Assembly (NCBI RefSeq): GCF_023646285.1
Contig: NZ_JAMOKX010000001.1
Location: 62,001-126,000, forward strand
DNA: 64,000 nucleotides
DNA from: Helicobacter colisuis
Lineage (GTDB): Bacteria; Campylobacterota; Campylobacteria; Campylobacterales; Helicobacteraceae
Reading direction: 5' to 3'
A program made the translations under genes and the position numbers. Below, in pieces: positions 36,346-45,138 of this stretch. The notes under the pieces are model-generated. The model did no database searches. It worked only from the letters and a program-made list of their open reading frames with translations, and had not been told where the DNA came from. Numbering within the stretch: position 1 is the first letter of the stretch; each line of letters opens with the position of its first letter.

Positions 36346-36820
36346 CTATTTGCCAAGAAACTCTAGCCTAGCCTTTGCAACAGCAATATCTTCAAAGCCG
36401 TGCGCACCGCCGACACCGATACCACCGACCACAATGCCATTAACAACGATAGGCACACCCCCATCTAAAAAACGAAAAATTTTCATCCAAAAACTTCAAA
36501 TATTCAGGAATCTTGCCCTCGCGAATCCCCTTTGCAATATCAGCGGTTTCTTTCTTTTGAGAATTCGCAGTGTAAGCCTTTTTGTAGCTAGATCGCAGAG
36601 TATGCACACCAGCATTATAATCCCTAAAAACAGCCAAAACTTGACCCGACCTATCTACGATTGTTATGCTTACTGCATGATTATGTTGCACCGCAAACGC
36701 ACTTGCTTTTTGCAAGATTCCCTACACCCCCTCATTAGACAATACAGGCACTTGGACAAAAGAATCTGCAGATATTTACGAGGCACACAAACCTGCAATC
36801 AACAAAAGTTTTTTAAATAT
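36346..36820 (-). pseudogene. Decayed GlcG/HbpS-family secreted haem-binding-like protein
   Basis: The reading from an ATA codon (36818-36820, where ATG would be expected, 6 bases after AAAGGAG) encodes a signal peptide I-F-K-K-L-L-L-I-A-G-L-C-A-S, then hits TAA (36776-36778) and TAG (36722-36724). In the same frame it continues as A-S-A-F-A-V-Q-H-N and [10 protein letters not shown], the GlcG/DUF336 core. At a run of six A (36467-36472) the frame shifts; with five A it would read [13 protein letters not shown] and on to G-G-I-G-V-G-G-A-H-G-F-E-D, the family C-terminus, ending at TAG 36346. Lost start, two stops and one frameshift make this a clear pseudogene. Confidence 0.9.
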
Positions 36821-36908
36821 TTTATCTCCTTTAAACTCTAAATTAATAAAAAATTTCGCATATCAACTAAAATATAAATTTCCTATGCCAAACTCCACAT
36901 TTATGGCA

Positions 36909-37046
36909 TCATACAAGATTCTTACGGATTTTCACAAGCATTGCAAACGCCTTTACCCCTAGCACCAAGATTCTACACAAAGCACCAATATCTATTGCGC
37001 TTTGCTTTGTGAGTTTATGAGAGATTTTCCACACTCTTTTTAGCAT
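36909..37046 (-). CDS. Possible 45-residue small protein after moaC
   Basis: From ATG 37044-37046, 6 bases after the moaC stop, to TGA 36909-36911. It encodes a basic N-terminus (M-L-K-R-V-W-K-I-S-H-K-L-T-K) and a hydrophobic middle (L-C-R-I-L-V-L-G-V-K-A-F-A-M-L-V). No convincing ribosome site and no recognised family; it may be a remnant or chance reading. The rest of 36842-37052 shows nothing I can support. Confidence 0.25.
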   Translation of the reverse strand: MLKRVWKISHKLTKQSAIDIGALCRILVLGVKAFAMLVKIRKNLV

Positions 37047-37052
37047 TCCAAA

Positions 37053-37526
37053 TCACTCACGCACAAAATGTCCGCTTTTGCCCCCCTCTTTTTCAAGCAA
37101 ATACACTTCACTAATCACCATTGTTTTATCAATAGCCTTAACCATATCATAAATTGTCAAAAGCCCTATATTCACACCCATTAGCGCTTCCATTTCCACT
37201 CCAGTTTGCCCATAGCTTTTTGCCCTTACCTCTAGCACAAAGGCATTTTCACTTTCTATTTCTTTAATCTCACATTTGACAGAACTAAGAAAAATCATAT
37301 GGCACATTGGAATCAACTCTGAAGTTTTCTTTGCCCCCATAATCGCCGCTGTAATCGCAGTTTGAATCACCGCTCCCTTTTTTCCACTTTCATTAATCAC
37401 AGCCAAAAAGGCTTCCCTAGACATCGTTATCTTACCTCTAGCCACAGCCACTCTATTAGTCAAATCCTTACTTGAAACATCTACCATTTTAGGATTTCTT
37501 TTTTCATCTAAATGGGTAAATTCCAT
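37053..37526 (-). CDS. moaC: Cyclic pyranopterin monophosphate synthase MoaC
   Basis: 157 residues. Family blocks are A-V-A-R-G-K-I-T-M near 28, S-E-L-I-P-M-C-H near 78-85 and T-G-V-E-M-E-A-L near 117-124. MoaC makes cPMP in molybdenum cofactor synthesis with MoaA. It lies 10 bases after pglB and is probably co-transcribed; this pairing is not functionally obvious. Confidence 0.95.
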   Translation of the reverse strand: MEFTHLDEKRNPKMVDVSSKDLTNRVAVARGKITMSREAFLAVINESGKKGAVIQTAITAAIMGAKKTSELIPMCHMIFLSSVKCEIKEIESENAFVLEVRAKSYGQTGVEMEALMGVNIGLLTIYDMVKAIDKTMVISEVYLLEKEGGKSGHFVRE

Positions 37527-37536
37527 ACCTTTTCCT

Positions 37537-39525
37537 TTATTGCTTTAGTTTGTAAATCGCTATTTTCTCATTTTTTGTCACTTTTTGGAATAAATTTTCA
37601 TCTAAATTATCAAAAAACATTCCCCTAAAATAAAAAGAATCCAAATAAGCCCTATCACACAAAACATACGCTTCATTACCCAAATCAAGCAAAACAATAG
37701 GACTTTGAGAGTTAAATGTAACACCTCTAGCAGAATCTTTTAAAACCAAAATTTCTGCAATATCCATAGCAAACTCTTCCCCCAAAATCCCTATTTTACC
37801 CTTATTTTTATCCACATAAACCCTAGAATCAAAAAAGATTCTATTCCCTATTTTCTTTTGAGAAAGCATTAAAACCTTATCCAAAAAAGCCTCCCCACTC
37901 TCTAAATCCCGATTGCTAAAACGCACAATAGCCGAAAAAATAGAAAGCATTCTATAAGGCAAAATAAAATACAAATCTTGATTCTTAGGCTCTAAGTCCA
38001 AATCGCCCTTTAGCACTTCTAAAGCTTCTTGAAAAGACAAATTTCTAGCCTTAGCAAACTCTTCAAAACTAAGATTATTTAAGAGTAATTTTGCTATATT
38101 ATAGCTTTGTTTTTGATTGGTGCTACTTAGAATAAAACTAATAGGAAAGTTATCCCTCCCACTATGCTTCCCCCCATCAATAAATACATTAAGTTTCGCA
38201 AAATAGCCTATCCAATACCCATAATCCCACCAAGCTAACGCATAATCCCCACTCTTAGCAGGAATCTCACTCAAACTCTCCACTTCTTGCTTTTCTAAAA
38301 TTGGCAAAGGCAGATAACTCTTAATATGCACCAAATGAGGAAATAATGATGCCACACAATAAACCCCAATTAATCCATAAGCCAATGCTTTCTTAGGCTT
38401 AAAAATCTCCAAAATCACAAAGAGCAAATAACCCACACCTAAAGCATAAATTGGCACAGCATAAAAGGTGAATCGCAATCCCTTAAAATAACCAAAAAAT
38501 CCAATAACCAAGAAAGGTAGAAAAATTAAAAATCGCTTATCTTTTATAAACAAAAGCAAGATTCCAAAACTTCCCAAAATAAACCACGCAAGATTCCCGC
38601 TAATGCGATACACAAACTCTAAAAACCCTAAACTTGAAACCTCAGCGATACTCTTCATAACATCTAAATAATGAAAATCTGCATTGCTAACATTCCCAAC
38701 AACATAAACACTTCCAAAAATTTCAGGTAAAATCTTTATTGCTAACACCACGCCAAAAGCCACCAAAAGCGCATAATAAATTCTCCCAAAAAACTTAAAT
38801 AAAGAATCATTAAACAACAAAACCAAAGCCACACAAACAATAATCCATAAAATCAAGGATTGAGGAAACAAACTAACACTCAAAAGCACACACAATAAGA
38901 TTCCATTAACAACCCTAGCCCTACTCCCAAAAAATCCAAAAAGCACCAAAACGCCACTATACCCTATCAACACATAACGCAAAGAAGGATAATAAACCAA
39001 AGCCACTCCGCTACAAACTAACAAACAAATCCCTTGAATCTTGCTAGTTTTCTCTAGCATATCAAAAATAACAACCCCCACTAACAATCCCAAAACCACC
39101 ACAAGCATATCGGTATCATAATACCCAAACATCGTGCGATTATAATAGCTTACCCCAATACCACTAAGCACACCACACAAAAAGCTTATAATTCCACCAA
39201 AATGCCTAGCAAGATACACGACCAAAAACACAATAACACACCCAAAAAATCCCGACATATAAAAAATAATCTGCTCCAAAGACAAAGGAAGAATCCAAGC
39301 CAAAAAGGCAGTAATTTGAGAAAGCATTTCATTAATAGGCGAATGCAATGTGGATTTTACTCCCAACAAAAGATCCCTTGCGCCTTGTGCATAAAAATAA
39401 CCATCATTTGTATTAAGCAACCAACCCTTATAATAATACAAATCTCCAAGCAAAAAAGGATAATAAAAACGCAATAAAAGCGACACAATATAAGCCAAAA
39501 CAGCCCACCAAAACCACTTTTTCAA
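37537..39525 (-). CDS. pglB: PglB/STT3-type oligosaccharyltransferase for N-linked protein glycosylation
   Basis: 662 residues, about 13 transmembrane helices in the first ~410, then a periplasmic domain. The catalytic signature W432-W433-D434-Y435-G436 is present, followed by I-D-G-G-K-H-S-G-R. An early acidic loop motif contains N-D-G-Y-F near 40. PglB moves a lipid-linked oligosaccharide onto asparagine in D/E-x-N-x-S/T sites. It is about 50 residues shorter than C. jejuni PglB (713). The start is a TTG with AAAAAGG upstream. No other pgl gene is in the window, which resembles the dispersed pglB genes of some enterohepatic Helicobacter; which paralogue this is cannot be told. Confidence 0.9.
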   Translation of the reverse strand: MKKWFWWAVLAYIVSLLLRFYYPFLLGDLYYYKGWLLNTNDGYFYAQGARDLLLGVKSTLHSPINEMLSQITAFLAWILPLSLEQIIFYMSGFFGCVIVFLVVYLARHFGGIISFLCGVLSGIGVSYYNRTMFGYYDTDMLVVVLGLLVGVVIFDMLEKTSKIQGICLLVCSGVALVYYPSLRYVLIGYSGVLVLFGFFGSRARVVNGILLCVLLSVSLFPQSLILWIIVCVALVLLFNDSLFKFFGRIYYALLVAFGVVLAIKILPEIFGSVYVVGNVSNADFHYLDVMKSIAEVSSLGFLEFVYRISGNLAWFILGSFGILLLFIKDKRFLIFLPFLVIGFFGYFKGLRFTFYAVPIYALGVGYLLFVILEIFKPKKALAYGLIGVYCVASLFPHLVHIKSYLPLPILEKQEVESLSEIPAKSGDYALAWWDYGYWIGYFAKLNVFIDGGKHSGRDNFPISFILSSTNQKQSYNIAKLLLNNLSFEEFAKARNLSFQEALEVLKGDLDLEPKNQDLYFILPYRMLSIFSAIVRFSNRDLESGEAFLDKVLMLSQKKIGNRIFFDSRVYVDKNKGKIGILGEEFAMDIAEILVLKDSARGVTFNSQSPIVLLDLGNEAYVLCDRAYLDSFYFRGMFFDNLDENLFQKVTKNEKIAIYKLKQ

Positions 39526-39560
39526 ACCACAAAACCTTTTTAAAATTTGACACTTTTAAA

Positions 39561-39566
39561 ATTGTA
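39561..39566 (-). promoter_or_regulatory. Possible -10 of pglB-moaC
   Basis: Reverse-strand TACAAT about 36 bases upstream of the pglB start, in the divergent gap with the efflux operon. Confidence 0.45.
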
Positions 39567-39584
39567 TCGAATTTCACAAAAACT

Positions 39585-39600
39585 TAACACTTTTATGTTA
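39585..39600 (+). promoter_or_regulatory. Candidate operator of the efflux operon (TAACA-N6-TGTTA)
   Basis: An inverted repeat with TAACA and TGTTA arms covers a possible -10 (TATGTT, 39595-39600 region). A second copy of ACACTTTTA lies at 39550-39558 (first) and 39587-39595 (within the repeat). Size and placement recall TetR-type operators such as that of CmeR in Campylobacter; no regulator gene is adjacent. Confidence 0.4.
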
Positions 39601-39634
39601 GCATTGCGCCTCAATATAAACTAGGGAGCTTTTA

Positions 39635-40663
39635 ATGAGCAGGATTTTGCTATTATTGTTTTTTCCATTTTTTTTATTTTCACAAATCCTTGTTACTTCA
39701 CAACCAATACAAAGTGGATTCTTAAGTCAAAACCACACTTATGTGGGATCGCTTTATTTTAGCGAAAGGGCTTTACTAGCCTCTGAAGTTTCTGGAGTAA
39801 TTGAAGAGCTTTTTGTTCAAGAGGGGCAAAAGATTACGGCAGGACAACCCCTAGCAAAACTCAATAGCGACTTACTTATAAAAGAAATAAAAGCCAAAGA
39901 ATCCCTGCTTAAGCAATCCACCGCACTTTTAAAAAAGAGCAAAAAAGACTTTGAACGCTACAAAAGCCTTTATGAGAGTGATTCTATTGCTTATAAAGAA
40001 TACGAAGATGCTCTCTTTAATCTCCAAGCCCAAGAGGGAAACACAGAATCAATTGCTGCAGATTTAGAACACTTAAAAACCCAAAAAGATAAAAAAATTC
40101 TCAAAGCCCCTTATGATGGCGTAATACTCCAAAGACTTCTTAAACAAGGCGAATGGGTAAATGCTGGTGCAAGTATTTTTAATATTGCCAAACTAAGCCC
40201 ACTAGAAGCTAATATTGAAGTTCCCTTTAGCATTTTGCGCTCTTTAAAAATCGGCGATTTAGTGCAAGTTAATATCGCTAATAAAACCTATTCTGCTAAA
40301 ATCATCGCCCTTATTCCATTGGGCGATTCCAAAGCAAGAACTTTTCCCATCAAACTCTCCATTGATGATAAAAAGGGCGAATTAATTGAAGGCTTAGAAG
40401 TGAGAGCAAATCTCAATATCACTAAATCCCAAGAAAGCCTTCTAGTGCCTAGAGATTCTATACTTCCTACTCAAAATGGAGATTGTATTTTTATTATTAA
40501 AGACAATAAGGCAAAACAAGTATTTATTAAAGTCAATGGCTATGAGGGCTTAAATGCTTCTATCGCGCCTGTTAATGCCACTCTCTCCACAAAAGATAGA
40601 GTAATCACTCAAGGCTTTGAGAGATTAAGAGATAATCAACCCATCAAAGAAAATAATAACTAG
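39635..40663 (+). CDS. RND efflux periplasmic adaptor (membrane fusion protein)
   Basis: 342 residues. A signal peptide of about 16-18 residues (M-S-R-I-L-L-L-L-F) precedes a lipoyl-like half (G-V-I-E-E-L-F-V-Q-E-G-Q-K-I near 50), a short helical hairpin (about 85-140), the second lipoyl half with A-P-Y-D-G-V-I, and a beta-barrel domain. It bridges the inner-membrane pump and outer-membrane channel. AGGGAG precedes the ATG. First of a three-gene operon (adaptor, pump, channel). No N-terminal lipobox, unlike CmeA/AcrA. Confidence 0.92.
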   Translation: MSRILLLLFFPFFLFSQILVTSQPIQSGFLSQNHTYVGSLYFSERALLASEVSGVIEELFVQEGQKITAGQPLAKLNSDLLIKEIKAKESLLKQSTALLKKSKKDFERYKSLYESDSIAYKEYEDALFNLQAQEGNTESIAADLEHLKTQKDKKILKAPYDGVILQRLLKQGEWVNAGASIFNIAKLSPLEANIEVPFSILRSLKIGDLVQVNIANKTYSAKIIALIPLGDSKARTFPIKLSIDDKKGELIEGLEVRANLNITKSQESLLVPRDSILPTQNGDCIFIIKDNKAKQVFIKVNGYEGLNASIAPVNATLSTKDRVITQGFERLRDNQPIKENNN

Positions 40664-40672
40664 AGTAACCAA

Positions 40673-43600
40673 ATGGTAGAAAAAATTATTAATCGCCCTG
40701 TTGTCGTTATTGTTGGAATGATTCTTGTTACACTCTTTGGTATTTTAAGCCTAAAAACAATGCCCTACCAACTCACCCCCAAAGTAACGCGCCCGATTAT
40801 TTCAATCTCTACAACTTGGGATGGCGCAACGCCTTATGAAATTGAAAGAGAAATTATTGAAAGACAAGAACAAGTCTTAAAAGGAATTGATAATCTTGTT
40901 TCCTTAGAATCACGCTCTAGAAATTCAAGAGCTAATATTACCTTAGAGTTTAATATTGGCACAAATCTCACAGAAGCCTTGCTTGATGTGAGTAATAAAC
41001 TTGATGAAGTCAAAGGCTATCCTGACAATATAGATAGACCTATTATCCGCGCCACAGGTGATGATACCTCTCCAATTATTAGAATGTCTTTAGTAAGCGA
41101 TTCTAAAAATGTTCGAGAATACCGAACTTTTTTTAATGAAAAGGTGATTCAGCATTTTGAACGCATTGATGGAGTGGCTGAAGTGTTTTTTCCAAGCGGT
41201 GATGATAGGCAAATGCATATTATTTTGGATTATCAAAAACTTGCTGCTTATGACTTGACTATCGATACACTTATTAATGCCCTAGAGAGAGAAAACATAA
41301 ACATTTCCGCAGGCACAATGAACTATGGAAGAAAAGCCTATCGAATCCGAACTACTGCTGAATACAAAACACCAGAAATGATTGCAGAAACAATCATTTG
41401 GAGCGATGGAGTTAAAAGAGTTAAAATCAGCGATGTTGCAAAAGTGCAAGAAGGCTTTAAAAACAAAGTGGCAGTTTCTTTTTATAATGGGCAAAATTCT
41501 CTTAATATCTTTATTAAACCCACTGCTGATGCCAATACACTTGAATTAACCAATAAAGTCGAAGAAGTTTTTAAAAATCTAAATGAAGGCATTCTTAAAA
41601 AAGAGGGTTTAAGACTAGAATGGGTTAGCGATCAAAGAAACTATATCACACAAGCTATTGATTTAGTAAAAGGCAATATTTTAGTGGGTGCATTCCTAGC
41701 TTGTGGAATTCTCTTTGTCTTTTTGCGCTCCATTACTTCCACGCTTATTATTGCAATCTCAATGCCTCTTAGTGTATTTGGGACTTTTATTATTATGGCA
41801 GCCCTAGATAGAACACTAAATGTTGTTTCTCTAGCAGGGATTTCCTTTGCAGTGGGTATGTTAGTTGATTCGGCTATTGTGGTGCTAGAAAATATTGATC
41901 GCCACAGAAAAATGGGAAAATCTCCTATTCAAGCTGTTAGCGATGGGACAACAGAAGTCGTTGGCGGACTAATTGCTTCGGTTTTAACCACTGTGGCGAT
42001 TTTTATTCCTATTATCAATGTTCAAGAAGAAGCCGGACAACTTTTTCGCGATATTGCCATTGCATCAAGTAGTGCTGTGGGACTATCACTTTTTGTCTCT
42101 GTGCTTGTTATTCCTACTCTAAGCTATCAAGTCAATAAACGCACCATTAGCTTAACTCCACCAAAATTCCTTCTGCTTTTAACGCAGAAATTTGTAGAGT
42201 TTGGTAATTATTGTGTAAAATGGATTATGTTTTTTGTTAATAAGTCAATGCAAAATACAAAAAATAAAATTTTAACAATCACAAGCTTGACTTTTATCTC
42301 CATTGCTTTTGCTTATTTTTTATTTCCCAAAATGGAATATTTACCCCAAGGAAATCAAAACTTCATCTTTGCCAAACTCAATCCCCCGCCGGGTTTATCC
42401 TATGAAGAACGCGTTAAAATTGGACAAACACTCTATCTTTGCCTTAAAGATTACTATGCCTCTAGCGGTTATCAAGGCAGTGCTACTTTACCCCCTATTG
42501 CAAATATGTATTATTTTGCCAATGAAACAAATATACAATTTGGTATGCGTTCTGCTGAAGAAACAAGAGCAAGTGAGTTAATTCCTCTAGCAAAAACTTG
42601 TATGGCTCAAATCCCAGGCATCACAGGCAGTGCTTCCCAACAAGGTATTTTTGAAAGGCGTGGAGGGCAAGGCAGAAGCATTGATGTGGATATTAGTGGC
42701 ACAGATTTAGACAAAATTATCATTACTGCTTTAGAGCTTCAACGCATTACCCTAGAAACCTTAGGCAAAGAAACCCAAACTTCACCACGCCCAAGCCTAG
42801 AAATGCTCTATCCTGAAATAAATCTTTACCCAAACAACGAAAGACTAAAAGCAGTAGGCTTAGATGCACGAAGTTTTGGAGTTACTATTGATGTGTTAAT
42901 GGATGGGAGAAAAATTTCTGAATACAAAGAAGAGGGGCGAGAAAAAATTGATCTCATACTCAAAACCCAGCAATCACAAATCACTTCCCCAGAAGAACTT
43001 TATAATGCCTCAATCTATACTCCAGAAGGTGGAATCTTGCCTATCTCCTCTCTAGCAATCCAAAAATTAGAATATGGGATTAATGAGATTCGACATTTAG
43101 AGAGAGATAGAACAATCACTCTACAAATCAATCCTCCCAAAAATATCACGATTCAAGAAACAATGGAAATCATACAAGGCGAAGTTTTAGAAAAGCTAAA
43201 AAATAGCGGTGCTTTAAATGACAACAAAATCACCCTAAGTGGAACTGCTAATCAACTCACTAAAATTAGAATAGCTTTGGAGGGAGGATTTATTTTGGCT
43301 GTTTTTATTACCTATCTTTTAATGGCTGCTTTATATGAAGATTTTATTTATCCTTTGATTATTCTCTTTACAATCCCGCTTGCCCTTGGAGGAGGAATTT
43401 TGGGATTATGGCTTACTAATCAATTCATTGCTGACCAACCCTTAGATGTCTTAACTATGCTTGGCTTTATTATTCTTGTAGGAACCGTGGTCAATAATGC
43501 AATCTTAATTGTTTATCAATCCTTACACAATATTAGACTTTATGGTATGGATTATCAAGAAGCTATTTTAAATGCAGTGCAAGTTAGGATTCGCCCTATT

Positions 43601-43792
43601 TATATGAGCACACTCACTTCACTTTTTGGTATGCTACCACTTGTCATCGCACCAGGCGCTGGTAGTGAAATCTATCGGGGACTTGGAGCGGTTATTTTAG
43701 GCGGATTAGGATTATCCACATTTCTTACTATTTTCCTAATCCCTTGCTTACTTTCATTTTTCATCAAAAAAGAGGTAAAAAATGTCGCTTAA
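40673..43792 (+). CDS. RND multidrug efflux pump (HAE1-like)
   Basis: 1039 residues with two repeats of one helix, a large periplasmic porter domain and five helices. N-terminus I-I-N-R-P-V-V-V-I-V-G. The proton-relay segment reads G-M-L-V-D-S-A-I-V-V-L-E-N (one Asp kept where AcrB has two) and helix 10 reads V-V-N-N-A-I-L-I-V (Asn where AcrB has Lys), as seen in other HAE1 subgroups. It exports drugs, bile salts or similar compounds with its adaptor and the TolC-like channel. Overlaps the channel gene by 11 bases. Substrate cannot be predicted. Confidence 0.93.
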   Translation: MVEKIINRPVVVIVGMILVTLFGILSLKTMPYQLTPKVTRPIISISTTWDGATPYEIEREIIERQEQVLKGIDNLVSLESRSRNSRANITLEFNIGTNLTEALLDVSNKLDEVKGYPDNIDRPIIRATGDDTSPIIRMSLVSDSKNVREYRTFFNEKVIQHFERIDGVAEVFFPSGDDRQMHIILDYQKLAAYDLTIDTLINALERENINISAGTMNYGRKAYRIRTTAEYKTPEMIAETIIWSDGVKRVKISDVAKVQEGFKNKVAVSFYNGQNSLNIFIKPTADANTLELTNKVEEVFKNLNEGILKKEGLRLEWVSDQRNYITQAIDLVKGNILVGAFLACGILFVFLRSITSTLIIAISMPLSVFGTFIIMAALDRTLNVVSLAGISFAVGMLVDSAIVVLENIDRHRKMGKSPIQAVSDGTTEVVGGLIASVLTTVAIFIPIINVQEEAGQLFRDIAIASSSAVGLSLFVSVLVIPTLSYQVNKRTISLTPPKFLLLLTQKFVEFGNYCVKWIMFFVNKSMQNTKNKILTITSLTFISIAFAYFLFPKMEYLPQGNQNFIFAKLNPPPGLSYEERVKIGQTLYLCLKDYYASSGYQGSATLPPIANMYYFANETNIQFGMRSAEETRASELIPLAKTCMAQIPGITGSASQQGIFERRGGQGRSIDVDISGTDLDKIIITALELQRITLETLGKETQTSPRPSLEMLYPEINLYPNNERLKAVGLDARSFGVTIDVLMDGRKISEYKEEGREKIDLILKTQQSQITSPEELYNASIYTPEGGILPISSLAIQKLEYGINEIRHLERDRTITLQINPPKNITIQETMEIIQGEVLEKLKNSGALNDNKITLSGTANQLTKIRIALEGGFILAVFITYLLMAALYEDFIYPLIILFTIPLALGGGILGLWLTNQFIADQPLDVLTMLGFIILVGTVVNNAILIVYQSLHNIRLYGMDYQEAILNAVQVRIRPIYMSTLTSLFGMLPLVIAPGAGSEIYRGLGAVILGGLGLSTFLTIFLIPCLLSFFIKKEVKNVA

Positions 43793-45041
43793 AACACTAT
43801 TTTCTTTATGCTTTTTTATAAGCTTTGGCTATTCTCTTACTTTGCAAGAAGCGATTGATTTAACACTCAAAGCAAATCATACTATCAAAGAGCAAGAATT
43901 TCTTTTGCAAGAAGCACAATACAATTACAAAACCTATCAAAGCCCATTTTACCCCTCTATTAATGCCACTTATTCAACTGATAGAACCAACCGTATCTCA
44001 AGCCAACGCACTAGAAAAACTTCAGGGAATCTAGGTGCAAACATACAGCTAAATCTTTTTAATGGTTTGAGTGATTATTATAATCTTGCGAGTTACAAAT
44101 CTCTCTCAAAAGCGCAAGAACACCAACTCCAAGCTACTAAAGAAGATATTATTTTGCTTGTTAAAACCGCATATATCAACGTCTTAAGACAAAAGCAAAA
44201 TGTCATTGTTGCTGAACAATCCAAAGCACTCCTAGAAGAACAAAGGCGCGAAAGTGCAGAATTTTATAGAGTAGGCTTGATTCCTAAAAATGATTTATTA
44301 GAAGTGGAAGTTGAGCTTAATAACTCTATTCAAACCCTACTAAGCGCTAAAAGCAATCTAGCCTATTCTCTAAAAAATCTTGAACGCTACACGCGCACTA
44401 AAATTAACCTAAAAGACTTAGTTGAACTTAGACTTCACCAACCTACTCTCATAGAATCAACACTCAAAAATTTAATGTATCAAAAACGCTCTGAATTACT
44501 TTTTTTAGATTCAGTAATCCAAAGCAAAGATTACTTGGTTAAAAGCGCTAAGGGGAATTTCCTACCTAATATCAATGTTATTGGAGATTATATGCGCTAT
44601 GGAGAGGATTACAAGCTTACCAAAAGAACTAATAAATATAACGACGAAACAATGATTACTCTGCAAATTAATCTCAATCTTTTTAATGGATTTAACGACA
44701 AATATACCTTAGAATCAACTAAAGTCAATAAACTCGCCTTTGAGAGCCAAAGAATCACTTTATTAGAAGATTTAGATTTGCAACTTTTCTCCGCCCTAGA
44801 AACCTACAATCTCTCACTAAATGCTTACAAAGTCGCTTTAAGCGCTCTTGCTCAAGCTGAAGAAAACTATCGTATTTCCCAAAATCGTTACAAAGAGAGA
44901 ATCCAAAGCACCAGCGACTTTTTAGATGCAGAATATTTATTAACTCAAGCAAGAACTAATGTGGTTTTAAATCGCTATGCGATTCTTCAAGCCTTGGCAG
45001 AAATCGAAAGAATCACACAAACTCCACAAATTACTAATTGA
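43782..45041 (+). CDS. TolC-family outer-membrane efflux channel
   Basis: 419 residues. Signal peptide (S-L-K-T-L-F-S-L-C-F-F-I-S) to about residue 18, then two structural repeats of long helices with strands, showing the OEP features L-N-L-F-N-G twice (near 87 and 305) and regular heptads. It forms the exit duct of the pump encoded upstream. No lipobox cysteine, as in TolC/HefA. Confidence 0.9.
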   Translation: MSLKTLFSLCFFISFGYSLTLQEAIDLTLKANHTIKEQEFLLQEAQYNYKTYQSPFYPSINATYSTDRTNRISSQRTRKTSGNLGANIQLNLFNGLSDYYNLASYKSLSKAQEHQLQATKEDIILLVKTAYINVLRQKQNVIVAEQSKALLEEQRRESAEFYRVGLIPKNDLLEVEVELNNSIQTLLSAKSNLAYSLKNLERYTRTKINLKDLVELRLHQPTLIESTLKNLMYQKRSELLFLDSVIQSKDYLVKSAKGNFLPNINVIGDYMRYGEDYKLTKRTNKYNDETMITLQINLNLFNGFNDKYTLESTKVNKLAFESQRITLLEDLDLQLFSALETYNLSLNAYKVALSALAQAEENYRISQNRYKERIQSTSDFLDAEYLLTQARTNVVLNRYAILQALAEIERITQTPQITN

Positions 45042-45092
45042 TTTTTCCTTAATATTTTTTTAAGGTAGATAAAATCTACAAAAAGTTAAAAT

Positions 45093-45137
45093 TATAGTTT
45101 CTTAGACATTTTTTTAATTCACTTAGAGTGAGGGATA
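45093..45137 (+). promoter_or_regulatory. Possible promoter of the pseudo-receiver gene
   Basis: TATAGT at 45093-45098 and GTGAGGG (45129-45134 region) before the ATG at 45139. A small hairpin (GTAGAT, loop AAA, ATCTAC, 45065-45079) precedes it and may end the efflux transcript. Confidence 0.4.
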
Positions 45138-45138
45138 A

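Noticed and set aside
36323-36841. A 172-codon + strand reading
   Set aside because: It is the antisense of the glcG-like pseudogene, whose minus-strand frames carry recognisable family motifs; the + strand translation resembles nothing.
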